A DNA stretch of 64,000 bases, taken from assembly GCA_020638155.1 (NCBI GenBank), contig JACKJB010000001.1:1240001-1304000 (forward strand). Direction: 5' to 3'. The notes beneath the pieces are model-generated. The model searched no databases. It saw only the letters and a list, made by a program, of their open reading frames with translations, and was not told the DNA's origin. Below are positions 16,114 through 24,361 of this stretch, piece by piece (within the stretch, counting starts at the first letter, position 1; every line of letters begins with the position of its first letter). The translations under genes were made by a program, and so were the position numbers. Source of the stretch: Rhodospirillales bacterium. GTDB taxonomy: Bacteria > Pseudomonadota > Alphaproteobacteria > Micavibrionales > Micavibrionaceae.

Positions 16114-17187
16114 TTAAAATGCGTCTTCGGCAATCAGGGGCTTTAGCTCTTTGGGATCTATTTTCGGAGATGTTTTGAAATCAATCCCTTCTGCGGTAAA
16201 CCAGTCCTGCATCGGCTTGAGAACCGGGGCCTGTAAACCTTCGCGCAGATATGTTGTGACGCGGGACAGATATTTCAGGTAACCGCCTTTGCCATCACGC
16301 AGGGCCAAACGGATAAACTGCCCCGCAACCCGGCAATGGAACTGGGTTGCCAATACGCGGTACCAGGCCATAAAGCTGCTTTTTTCCATCGGCGACATCC
16401 CGGCGGTATAGCGTTCCATCATGTCCTGCCGTAATGTTTTGGGAACATCGCGGCGGGCATCTTCCAGAAGGTTCGCCAGATCGTAAGGCAGCGGGCCGTG
16501 CATCGCGCCCTGAAAATCAAGGATCCCGCAACGGCTCAGCCCGTCCCTGTCCGGCAGCCACATCAGGTTTTCGACATGGAAATCGACATGCACGAAGCCC
16601 TGCGGGCACGGCGGCAGGGAACGCTCGATCTCCTGCCAGACCGCCAGATAGGACTCTACCAGCCCTTCCGGGTTTTCTTTCTTACGAACAGCAGGGATAT
16701 ACCAGTCCACGATGCGCTGGCGGGCCTTATGCACGTGGCTTTCATTATAATGCGGCAGGACAATACGGTCGTCTTCGCGCAGGCGGATCAGCACATCCGT
16801 CGCCAGCTCGTATAATTCCTGCTGCCGGTCACGCACGGCCAGCGCTTTTTGAAAAGACGTATCGCCAAAATCTTCCAGCAGGGCATAGCCTGCCTCAACG
16901 TCCGCTTTATAAATTTCAGGAACATTCAGATCGACACCGCGCAGGAACCAGTCGATCCGGACAAAGTCAGAGAGCTTATGCCCCGGCGTTGCAATTTCCG
17001 AGTCTTCCGGGACCGCTTCCATCAGGATTGCTGTTTTTTCATCCTGCGTCAGGCGGAAATAGCGGCGGAACGCACAGTCTTCGCCGACCGGAGTCAGTTC
17101 GGCATTTTCCCAGCCCGCTTTGGACAGGAAGTCACTTCGCGCGTCATCGCGATCATCAAACCAGTTTTCTGCGGCTAAAAGACTCAT
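16114..17187 (-). CDS. Aminoglycoside phosphotransferase-fold kinase, AmgK-like
   Basis: A 357-residue kinase of the aminoglycoside phosphotransferase / choline kinase fold. The catalytic loop is HVDFHVENLMW (HxDxHxxN) and the metal-binding motif is LDFQGAMHGPLPYDL, both in the C-terminal half. RRYFRLT and TAILMEA near the N-terminus fit the nucleotide-binding lobe. Size and layout resemble AmgK, which phosphorylates N-acetylmuramate and N-acetylglucosamine in peptidoglycan recycling. The usual partners tsaE and murU are not adjacent, so the substrate is inferred from similarity in appearance only. The next minus-strand gene upstream ends 42 bases away. Confidence 0.8.
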   Translation of the reverse strand: MSLLAAENWFDDRDDARSDFLSKAGWENAELTPVGEDCAFRRYFRLTQDEKTAILMEAVPEDSEIATPGHKLSDFVRIDWFLRGVDLNVPEIYKADVEAGYALLEDFGDTSFQKALAVRDRQQELYELATDVLIRLREDDRIVLPHYNESHVHKARQRIVDWYIPAVRKKENPEGLVESYLAVWQEIERSLPPCPQGFVHVDFHVENLMWLPDRDGLSRCGILDFQGAMHGPLPYDLANLLEDARRDVPKTLRQDMMERYTAGMSPMEKSSFMAWYRVLATQFHCRVAGQFIRLALRDGKGGYLKYLSRVTTYLREGLQAPVLKPMQDWFTAEGIDFKTSPKIDPKELKPLIAEDAF

Positions 17188-17229
17188 CCGTTAAGATTTA
17201 TAGCGAGTTTTCAGTGCTGTAAACTAAAA

Positions 17230-17643
17230 CTACTCTTCGGGATTGCCGGATTTGTTTTTGCTTTCGCTGGCCATACGTTTCAGGGCTTCGATATGGCTTT
17301 TTGATGCCTGCGGCCTGCGGGAAGGCGGTGCGCTTCCTTCAAGGCCGAAACGGGCGGTGTTCCCGTTTTGCAGGGCTGCAAGGATTTCCTGGCCGAACGT
17401 TTCCGGGGCCATATCCAGGGCCGCCGGTGTTTCGGGCGTTTCAGGCTCTTCCATATCCTGCTGGTAAATCACCCGGCTGACGGCGTGGGCAACGATTCCG
17501 CTTAAATGCGGACGGGCAAGGGCCTGCAGCAGTTTCGGGTCTTCGAACGTCCACGCGATAATGCGCTGGCGCGCCTTGGTCGGATTGCCTTTGGATAGTC
17601 TTAAAGCTTCGCGGATGCGGCTTTCTGCGTATTCACGGCTCAT
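17230..17643 (-). CDS. Hypothetical protein
   Basis: A 137-residue protein I do not recognise. The N-terminal half is helical and basic (EYAESRIREALRLSKGNPTKARQRIIAWTFEDPKLLQ broken here: motif core GNPTKARQRI), the middle is acidic and Pro-rich (EEPETPETPAAL), and the C-terminus is Lys/Ser-rich. No signal peptide or membrane segment. It lies between the AmgK-like kinase and the dehydrogenase on the same strand, with gaps of 42 and 81 bases, so the three may be cotranscribed. Coding is supported by the long frame, codon usage and position. Confidence 0.65.
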   Translation of the reverse strand: MSREYAESRIREALRLSKGNPTKARQRIIAWTFEDPKLLQALARPHLSGIVAHAVSRVIYQQDMEEPETPETPAALDMAPETFGQEILAALQNGNTARFGLEGSAPPSRRPQASKSHIEALKRMASESKNKSGNPEE

Positions 17644-17724
17644 AAATAGGATCCCGTTTGGTGATAACGTTCTTCGTTCAGTGTATCACTCCAGATGCCA
17701 ACGGACCATTACTATTCGTTAAAA

Positions 17725-18948
17725 TTAATCCTGAATGCCATAGAAAATATTGCTGAGCGCCAGATATTGCCCGGCATGCACAGGCTCGACCCCGAAGCGG
17801 TCTACAAGCGCCATCAGCTTATTCACGTTATCAGTGATTTTGCTGATGGTGTAGCTTTTGGCTTCTTCGACCTTGCTATCGGATTGTGAGGTCAGCTCGA
17901 CAAAGGCCGCAATCACGCCGCCGGGATTGGCGATGAAATCGGGAATCACATGGATGCCCTTTTCCATCAGCATCGGATATGCTTCCTTGGTGACAGGCTG
18001 GTTTGCGCCTTCGGAAATATAACGTGCCTTGATCTGGTAAGAATTCGTTTCAGTAATCATATTATGGATCGCACAGGGGAACAGGACGTCCACAGATTCG
18101 AACAGCACATCCTGCGTGTCTTTTCCGATATGGCGTCCTTCTTGCGCGACAAGGCTCTTCGCGGTTTCAACATCCTGCGTGACCAGCGCCTTGAGCAGCG
18201 CCGGGGAAACCCCCGCATCAAAAGCCCAGCAGCCATCATATTTCGGATCAGACATTGCCTTGAGCTGGCCGCCATATTCAGAGAAATAGCGGATCACGGC
18301 AGCGCCCATGGCGCCCGCACCCTGCACGGCAAAGCTCATGCCGTCCGCTTTTTCGCCGCGGCTTTCGATCAGGGCTTTGGCAGCCGTCGCCACGCCCAGC
18401 CCGGCAATCCCTTCGCGGTCGTAATCGGTACCGCCCATATCCACCGGCTTGCCGGTGAAGGACCGTGTGGAGCCAAGTTCATCGCAGGCCCATTTGGCAT
18501 GGACAGGCTGCGCCCCGATATCAAAACCAAAACCACCAAAGCAGCCGCCGTTTTCATACAGGAACGGCTGGCACAATTTTACAAAGCGGCGATATTTCCG
18601 TTCAAACCCGTCTTCGGAAGAGTCCGCGCGCATCCCCGACTTCGCGCCCCCCAGCGGCAGGCCCGCCGCCGCGTTCTTCAGCGCCATCGTCCGGGACAGC
18701 ATTTTAACTTCGTCAATCGAGAGGTTCGGGGTGATCCGTGTGCCGCCTTTACCGCAGCCGTCGAGCGGACCGCCTTTGCTGATGCCCGTATTCCAGACGA
18801 TCACATAGCCTTCCACCCCCAGCGCCGGGTCACGCACGGTGACTTCCAGCTCGGGTTTAAGCGCTTCAAAACGTTCCTGCAGTTCCCCGAGGATGGTAAA
18901 GAATTCTTCCTTGCTCTGGATGTCCCTATCCGCTGCGGCCGCTCCCAT
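17725..18948 (-). CDS. Glu/Leu/Phe/Val dehydrogenase family protein
   Basis: A 407-residue NAD(P)-dependent amino-acid dehydrogenase that should interconvert an amino acid and its 2-oxo acid plus ammonia. It has the N-terminal dimerisation/substrate domain with GCGKGGTRI and PLGGAKSG (the conserved Lys region), then a Rossmann domain with VQGAGAMGAAV. ISEGANQPVT and PDFIANPGGVI follow the usual C-terminal order. GGAKSG replaces the more usual GGGKGG, and the substrate-binding region is unusual, so glutamate specificity is not certain. The start was set by TGGGAGGTTGATATG, a strong ribosome binding site; the frame extends ten codons further. That site is complementary over eight bases to small RNA copy 1. 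Confidence 0.88.
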   Translation of the reverse strand: MGAAAADRDIQSKEEFFTILGELQERFEALKPELEVTVRDPALGVEGYVIVWNTGISKGGPLDGCGKGGTRITPNLSIDEVKMLSRTMALKNAAAGLPLGGAKSGMRADSSEDGFERKYRRFVKLCQPFLYENGGCFGGFGFDIGAQPVHAKWACDELGSTRSFTGKPVDMGGTDYDREGIAGLGVATAAKALIESRGEKADGMSFAVQGAGAMGAAVIRYFSEYGGQLKAMSDPKYDGCWAFDAGVSPALLKALVTQDVETAKSLVAQEGRHIGKDTQDVLFESVDVLFPCAIHNMITETNSYQIKARYISEGANQPVTKEAYPMLMEKGIHVIPDFIANPGGVIAAFVELTSQSDSKVEEAKSYTISKITDNVNKLMALVDRFGVEPVHAGQYLALSNIFYGIQD

Positions 18949-19048
18949 ATCAACCTCCCATAAGATCGCTACGCACACCCGTTTATAGCAGCAGGTACGC
19001 GGGCGCGTAACCCCCGTAACGTGCTGCGCTGCGGTAAACCTGTTCCTT

Positions 19049-19214
19049 CCCTCTCCCGTGGGGAGAGGGTTGCGCAGGCTTGGTGAAGCGTAGCTGAACC
19101 TAGCCGAAGCTGGGTGAGGGACTCAACAACGATACTGCCCTCACCCACGCAGCCTGCGGCTTTTCAAAGAAGAAAAGCCGGGCTTTGTTGCCCTCTCCCT
19201 ATGGGGAGAGAGGG
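19049..19214. repeat. Dispersed repeat family C, copy 1 (overlaps mfd stop)
   Basis: Two CCCTCTCCC...GGGAGAGGG hairpins, at 19049-19069 and 19191-19214, enclose GGTGAGGG/CCCTCACCC arms. The right-hand hairpin contains the mfd stop codon and codes its last few residues, so the element has reached into the gene. Confidence 0.83.
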
Positions 19215-22200
19215 TTCAGCCCTGCCAGTTCCGTCATCAGGCTCTGCACACCCTTCACACGCTGGGCGGTGTTTTGCCATTGGCGGATGGCGACAAGCTT
19301 CTGGTCGGGGCGGAGTTTTAGCGCGCCGCCCTTTTCCTGCATCCAGCGCATCAGCCCTTCGACATTCGGCGGACTATCTTTGTGGAAAGTCATGACTGCG
19401 CCTTTCGGTCCGGCGTCGATCTGGCCGATCCCGGCGCGGCGGCAAAGCTGTTTGATCGCGACGATATCCAGCAGGTTTTCAACTTCCTCCGGCAAATCAC
19501 CAAAACGGTCGATCAGCTCCGCGGCGAAGGAGTCGATATCTTCTTTGGCTTCAAGCTCGGACAGGCGGCGGTATAAGCTCATCCGAACATTTAAGTCTTC
19601 TACATAATGATCTGGAATCAATACAGAAGTCCCGATATTGATTTGCGGAGACCAGCGCTCGTTACTTTCCTCGGTGTTCCAGTCCAACCCTTCGCGCGCC
19701 ATCGCGACAGCTTCTTCCAACATCTGCTGGTACAGTTCCACGCCGACTTCCTTGATGTGCCCTGACTGCTCTTCGCCAAGCAAATTCCCCGCACCACGGA
19801 TATCCATGTCATGGCTGGCGAGCTGGAAGCCGGAGCCGAGCGTGTCGAGCGTTTCAATAACCTCAAGCCGCTTTTGCCCCTGGTCGGTCAGCTTTTTGCC
19901 GGGGTCGTAGGTCAGGTAAGCATAGGCACGCTGTTTGGAACGGCCGATCCGCCCGCGGATCTGGTAGAGCTGCGCGAGGCCAAACATATCGGCGCGGTGC
20001 ACGACCATCGTATTGGCGGTCGGAATATCGATCCCGCTTTCGATGATATTGGTCGCCAGCAGCACATCGTACTGCCCGTCATAAAAGGCGGTCATGCGGT
20101 CTTCGAGGTCGCCGGGGGCCATCTGGCCGTGCGCTTCGATGACTTTGACTTCGGGGACAAGCTCTTGCAGCGCTTCCTTGACGCTTTCCAGATCCTTGAT
20201 GCGCGGACAGACATAGAAGCTCTGGCCGCCGCGGTAATGCTCACGCAGCAGCGCTTCGCGGATCACCACCGGGTCATAGGGCAGTACGAAAGTGCGGATC
20301 GCCAGCCTGTCCACGGGCGGCGTCGCGATCAGGCTCATTTCCTTCACGCCCGTCAGCGACATTTGCAGGGTGCGCGGGATCGGCGTGGCGGTCAGGGTCA
20401 GCACATGCACGTCGGCCTTGAGCTCCTTGAGCTTTTCTTTCTGCTTCACGCCGAAACGCTGCTCCTCATCGACGACGACCAGCCCCAGATTGGCGAATTT
20501 GATGCCCTTGCCGAACAGCGCGTGGGTGCCGACGATGATATTGACGCTGCCGTCCGCCAGCTCTTCCTTGATCTTTTTGGCTTCGGCCTGCGTGACAAGG
20601 CGGGAGAGCTGCTGCACCCGCAGGCCCATGCCTTTGAAACGGGCGGCAAAATTCTGGAAGTGCTGGCGGGCCAGCAAGGTTGTCGGCACGATCACCGCCA
20701 CCTGCGCCCCGTTCATGGCGGCAACGTAAGCCGCGCGCATCGCGACCTCGGTCTTGCCGAATCCGACATCACCACACACAAGCCGGTCCATCGGGTGCGG
20801 ACGGGCGAGATCTTCGAGCACGGCAGCGATGGAGCGCTGCTGGTCTTCGGTTTCCTGGTATGGAAATCTTGAAGCAAACTCTTCATAAAGATCGCTACCC
20901 ACATGATAAGAGTCTGCTTTTTGCAATTGGCGTTTTGCCGCGATCTTGAGAAGGTGATCCGCCATCGCCATCAGATCTTTTTTGACCCGCGCCTTGCGGG
21001 CCTGCCACCCTGCGCCGCCGAGACGGTCGAGCTGGGTCAGTCCCTCCTCGCTGCCGAAGCGCGAAAGCACCTCGATATTTTCGACCGGCACATAGAGGCG
21101 GTCGTCCCCGGCATAGATGATTTTCAGAAAGTCATGCACCTTGCCCGCCGCTTCCAGCGTTTCCAGGCTGTCAAAGCGGCCGATCCCGTGATCGACATGG
21201 ACAACGAGATCACCGGGCGCAAGGGAGGAAACCTCGGTCAGGAAGTTATCGGCCTTACGGCTTTTGCGGGTACGGCGGGCGAGACGGTCGCCGAGAATAT
21301 CCTGCTCGGTCATCACAGCCAGATCGGGTGCGGTGAAGCCATGTTCCAGCGCCAAAATCGCCAGACCGAGATCACGGCCGTCCAGTTTTTTCAGGTCTTC
21401 GGGCGCATCGACATCTTTGAAATTGGCGAAGCCTGCATGATCCAGCATACTGCGCAGCCGCTCCCGCGAGCCTTTAGAATATGCGGCAATCAGGATTTTC
21501 CGTCCGTCCTGCCGCTGCTTTGCGACATGATCGGCCAGCGCCTTAAACACATCGCCGTCCGGCAAGGCCCTGATATCGGCAAAGTCCCTGCCCTTGCGGC
21601 CGCCGCAATCTTCGTGATCCCCTTCGGGCGCACCGAACGGCGAGAAAATCTGCGCGGTCTGCTTTATTTCCTGCCAGTGCGGCTCGTCTAGGTACAGGCG
21701 CTCCACCGGGAGCGGATGATAGATCGTGCCGGACAGGCTGGCGCGCTGGCCTTTTTTCTTCTGCAGCGCCTGTTCCTGCATGGTTTTCCGGGCCTGGTAG
21801 AAATCCTCGACCTGCGCCATCCGCTCTTCACGCGCCTGAAAGGCATGCGCATCAAAGACCAGCTTCGCGCCCGGCGCGTAATCCAGCAACGTATCCATCG
21901 TTTCAAAAAACAGCGGCAACCAGTGATCCATGCCGTTATAACGCCGCCCCGCACTCACAGCCTCATAGAGCGGATCATCGCTGCGCGCGACACCGAACAA
22001 ATCGCGGTAGGCCGCACGAAACCGCGCAATCGAGTCGTCATCAAGGAAAAATTCGGTCGCGGGATAAAGATTAAAAGATGAGAGCTTCTTGCTGGTACGC
22101 TGGCTGACCGGGTCGAAAGCGCGGATGCTTTCGACTTCCGTGCCGAACAGGTCGATACGCAGCGGGTCATCATAGCCCGGCGGGAATAAATCGACGATCC

Positions 22201-22741
22201 CGCCCCGGATCGCGTATTCGCCCGGTTCACGGACTGTTTCGCTGCGGGTGTAGCCGTTATTGTGCAGGAAGGCCTGCAAATCGGCCATCTCCACCGTACC
22301 GTCCTTGCGGGCGGAAAAGCTGGCATTTTTAAGAACATCGCGCGGGGTCACGTTCTGGGTCAATGCATTGACCGTGGTCAGGACAATGCGCGGGTGACGG
22401 GTCTTATCCGCATCCCACGACAGCATTGTCGAGAGCGCCGCCACACGCCGCGCCACAACCTCATTATGCGGGGATACCCGGTCATACGGCAGGCAGTCCC
22501 AGGCCGGAAACACGACCTTGTGCACATCCGGCGCGAAAAAGCCCAGCAGCTCCTCCAGCGCCGCCAGCCGCGTATCATCAAGCGCGACATGAACCAGCAC
22601 CTTATCTTCGCGCATCAGATCCCGCGCCAACCCGGCGAGCACACGCGCATCCTGCCCTTCCGGCGCACCGAAAAGGGTCTGGGACACGGTCCCCTCCGGG
22701 TGTTCCGGAGGATCGGCCTGCATATGCGGTGTCTGAGACAT
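19199..22741 (-). CDS. mfd: Transcription-repair coupling factor
   Basis: Removes RNA polymerase stalled at DNA damage and recruits UvrA. The 1180 residues show the expected order: UvrB-like N-terminal modules (GEYAIRGGIVDLFPPG near 200), the polymerase-interacting domain (LAPGDLVVHVDHGIGRF), the helicase with Walker A GDVGFGKTE and DEEQ box VVDEEQRFGVKQ, the translocation motif region (LATNIIESGIDIPTANT, QIRGRIGRS) and the C-terminal TRCF domain. Length is normal. The last residues (NPLSP) and stop come from a family C repeat. uvrA, its functional partner, is also in this window. Confidence 0.97.
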   Translation of the reverse strand: MSQTPHMQADPPEHPEGTVSQTLFGAPEGQDARVLAGLARDLMREDKVLVHVALDDTRLAALEELLGFFAPDVHKVVFPAWDCLPYDRVSPHNEVVARRVAALSTMLSWDADKTRHPRIVLTTVNALTQNVTPRDVLKNASFSARKDGTVEMADLQAFLHNNGYTRSETVREPGEYAIRGGIVDLFPPGYDDPLRIDLFGTEVESIRAFDPVSQRTSKKLSSFNLYPATEFFLDDDSIARFRAAYRDLFGVARSDDPLYEAVSAGRRYNGMDHWLPLFFETMDTLLDYAPGAKLVFDAHAFQAREERMAQVEDFYQARKTMQEQALQKKKGQRASLSGTIYHPLPVERLYLDEPHWQEIKQTAQIFSPFGAPEGDHEDCGGRKGRDFADIRALPDGDVFKALADHVAKQRQDGRKILIAAYSKGSRERLRSMLDHAGFANFKDVDAPEDLKKLDGRDLGLAILALEHGFTAPDLAVMTEQDILGDRLARRTRKSRKADNFLTEVSSLAPGDLVVHVDHGIGRFDSLETLEAAGKVHDFLKIIYAGDDRLYVPVENIEVLSRFGSEEGLTQLDRLGGAGWQARKARVKKDLMAMADHLLKIAAKRQLQKADSYHVGSDLYEEFASRFPYQETEDQQRSIAAVLEDLARPHPMDRLVCGDVGFGKTEVAMRAAYVAAMNGAQVAVIVPTTLLARQHFQNFAARFKGMGLRVQQLSRLVTQAEAKKIKEELADGSVNIIVGTHALFGKGIKFANLGLVVVDEEQRFGVKQKEKLKELKADVHVLTLTATPIPRTLQMSLTGVKEMSLIATPPVDRLAIRTFVLPYDPVVIREALLREHYRGGQSFYVCPRIKDLESVKEALQELVPEVKVIEAHGQMAPGDLEDRMTAFYDGQYDVLLATNIIESGIDIPTANTMVVHRADMFGLAQLYQIRGRIGRSKQRAYAYLTYDPGKKLTDQGQKRLEVIETLDTLGSGFQLASHDMDIRGAGNLLGEEQSGHIKEVGVELYQQMLEEAVAMAREGLDWNTEESNERWSPQINIGTSVLIPDHYVEDLNVRMSLYRRLSELEAKEDIDSFAAELIDRFGDLPEEVENLLDIVAIKQLCRRAGIGQIDAGPKGAVMTFHKDSPPNVEGLMRWMQEKGGALKLRPDQKLVAIRQWQNTAQRVKGVQSLMTELAGLNPLSP

Positions 22742-22768
22742 GCGTTACGTTTCCTTACAAAGTAACGC
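22742..22768 (-). promoter_or_regulatory. Leader hairpin abutting the mfd start codon
   Basis: Read on the minus strand, GCGTTAC and GTAACGC form a seven-base-pair stem directly before the ATG. The 13-base loop carries AAGGAA, the only good ribosome binding site. The hairpin could tune mfd translation. Confidence 0.5.
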
Positions 22769-22820
22769 TGTTATAAGGATTCCGGGGATTTTTGCAAATG
22801 TTGTGTTTTAGGGTCAGGAC

Positions 22821-23144
22821 CTAGCCGATAGAATGCTCGAGCGCATTGCGAATATAGTTCAGAGCCTCTACGGCTTCGTTATGGCTGGCCGGGCGCGCAC
22901 CTGCCAAGACATCCTCCAGATGCCGTATGAAGGGAAGCTGACTGGCCTCATTATCAAAAACACCGATCAAATGAAGACGTCTCGCCGCATTAAAAATTTC
23001 AGAGATCGCCGCCGGATCAAGGCGCGTACTACCATCCTCTTTGGGGCGAAGACGGTGGGCGCGGTTACTTAATTCATGCGCCGACGCATAAAGCGTATAA
23101 AAATCTTCTATTTCTTTAATCCCAGCTAATCGCGATACTCTCAT
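22821..23144 (-). CDS. Hypothetical protein
   Basis: A 107-residue, probably all-helical soluble protein (SRLAGIKEIEDFYTLYASAH, ISEIFNAARRLHLIGVFDN, EALNYIRNALEHSIG). I do not recognise a family. No signal peptide or membrane segment. It lies on the same strand between sdhE and mfd, with about 80 bases on each side. The ATG is the first in frame. Coding is supported by frame length and balanced composition only. Confidence 0.6.
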   Translation of the reverse strand: MRVSRLAGIKEIEDFYTLYASAHELSNRAHRLRPKEDGSTRLDPAAISEIFNAARRLHLIGVFDNEASQLPFIRHLEDVLAGARPASHNEAVEALNYIRNALEHSIG

Positions 23145-23228
23145 AATACTCTCTCAGCCCGCTTCTGATTGCCGTTAAAGCTTAAGGCTAAACTTATTGT
23201 TATGTCAATGATTTTGTGTTTTAAGCGC

Positions 23229-23510
23229 CTAACTTGCGGAAAAGCTATGCGCGACCAGCTTTTCCATGACCGGATTCATATAATTGGCCGGAACGTCTTC
23301 TTTCCCGGTAATCCAGTTATACAGGTCAGGGTCGCTGTGATTGAGGATTTCATCATACAGATCAAGATCGGCCTGCGGGAAGCCGGACACGAACTTGTCG
23401 GCAAAGGACCCCATCAGCAAATCCATTTCCCGCGTCCCGCGATGCCATGACCGGAAGATCAGGCGTTTGCGCTGTTTTTCTGTATCCTGTTCACTCATTT
23501 CCACAGTCAT
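23229..23510 (-). CDS. sdhE: FAD assembly factor SdhE (succinate dehydrogenase assembly factor 2)
   Basis: Helps attach FAD covalently to the flavoprotein subunit of succinate dehydrogenase. The protein of about 93 residues carries the family signature RGTREMDLLMG (RGxxE) followed by a small helical domain with LYDEILNHSDPDLYNWITG. Three possible starts exist (TTG at 23525, ATG at 23510, ATG at 23498) and none has a convincing ribosome binding site, so the start is uncertain by about five to nine residues. sdhE beside mfd and recG is a familiar alphaproteobacterial arrangement. Confidence 0.88.
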   Translation of the reverse strand: MTVEMSEQDTEKQRKRLIFRSWHRGTREMDLLMGSFADKFVSGFPQADLDLYDEILNHSDPDLYNWITGKEDVPANYMNPVMEKLVAHSFSAS

Positions 23511-23609
23511 AACCGATGCAGGCAACCTTGAAAAGGGAGCTATTGATTTTTTGGCGTTTCGGCTTTTCCCGTGCTATGGTTATGGAATTAATAGGAGCAC
23601 CGAATTACC

Positions 23610-24317
23610 GTGGACGCCGTTGCCGACCTCATAGCCCGTTATAGCCCAGGCAATGCCCTGTCTTTAACGCGGAGTTTTAATGCGGCCAGCCTGCCTGTGC
23701 CTGGGCCCGGCGCGTATCTGCATTCCGAGGATTCCGGGCTGCTGGCTTTCCTGGATGAAGAAGCCTGCGCCTTACGGCTTATCACACCGGCTCTTGTGCC
23801 GCCCAATGCGTTTACTCTGGCGGCCGATCCTGACATCCTGCGCCCGCTCGGCGTCCGGCAGATTGCGCCGGGGCTGATGCTGGAAATCATGCCCGGTATA
23901 AAAGCCACCACCGAAAAGGAAAAGCGCCAGCCTGTCATAGACCGGCTGAATCAAAAGTTTTTCGTATATGACGGGACTGCCACCTACAAACGCAATATTG
24001 GCGAACTGCCTGACGGGCGCGCTGTCGTCCTTGACCGGGGGATGGTGCGGACAAAGGACGGCAGCCCCGAAGCTGCCCCCTATGGCGATGACGGTTTCGA
24101 TCGGTTACGCGCCCTGCTGGACGACGCATGGCCCGTTACCGCAAGTCTGCCCGACCCGGAAAAGATGACCGCGTTCTGGGAAGCCTGCCGACAGGCGAAA
24201 CGGGACGGCCTGCTGGTCGATGGCTGGAACCATGTCGATACAGAGATTTGCTACAATATAGATACGATTCGTAGCGTCGCCGGTGCGTATGCCGCACAGC
24301 GCCGGCATAATTTATAA
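23610..24317 (+). CDS. Hypothetical protein upstream of recG
   Basis: A 235-residue protein that I do not recognise. It is rich in Pro and Gly in the first third (LPVPGPGAYLHSED, ITPALVPPNAFTL), with a later region of charged helices and LPDGRAVVLDRGM. No signal peptide or membrane segment. The start is a GTG preceded by TAGGAGCACC. It ends 44 bases before recG on the same strand, so they probably share a transcript, and it is divergent from sdhE. Function unknown. Confidence 0.6.
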   Translation: MDAVADLIARYSPGNALSLTRSFNAASLPVPGPGAYLHSEDSGLLAFLDEEACALRLITPALVPPNAFTLAADPDILRPLGVRQIAPGLMLEIMPGIKATTEKEKRQPVIDRLNQKFFVYDGTATYKRNIGELPDGRAVVLDRGMVRTKDGSPEAAPYGDDGFDRLRALLDDAWPVTASLPDPEKMTAFWEACRQAKRDGLLVDGWNHVDTEICYNIDTIRSVAGAYAAQRRHNL

Positions 24318-24361
24318 AATCGCTCTTCCCCTTGGCGGGGCAGGCTTTTATAGTCAAAACC

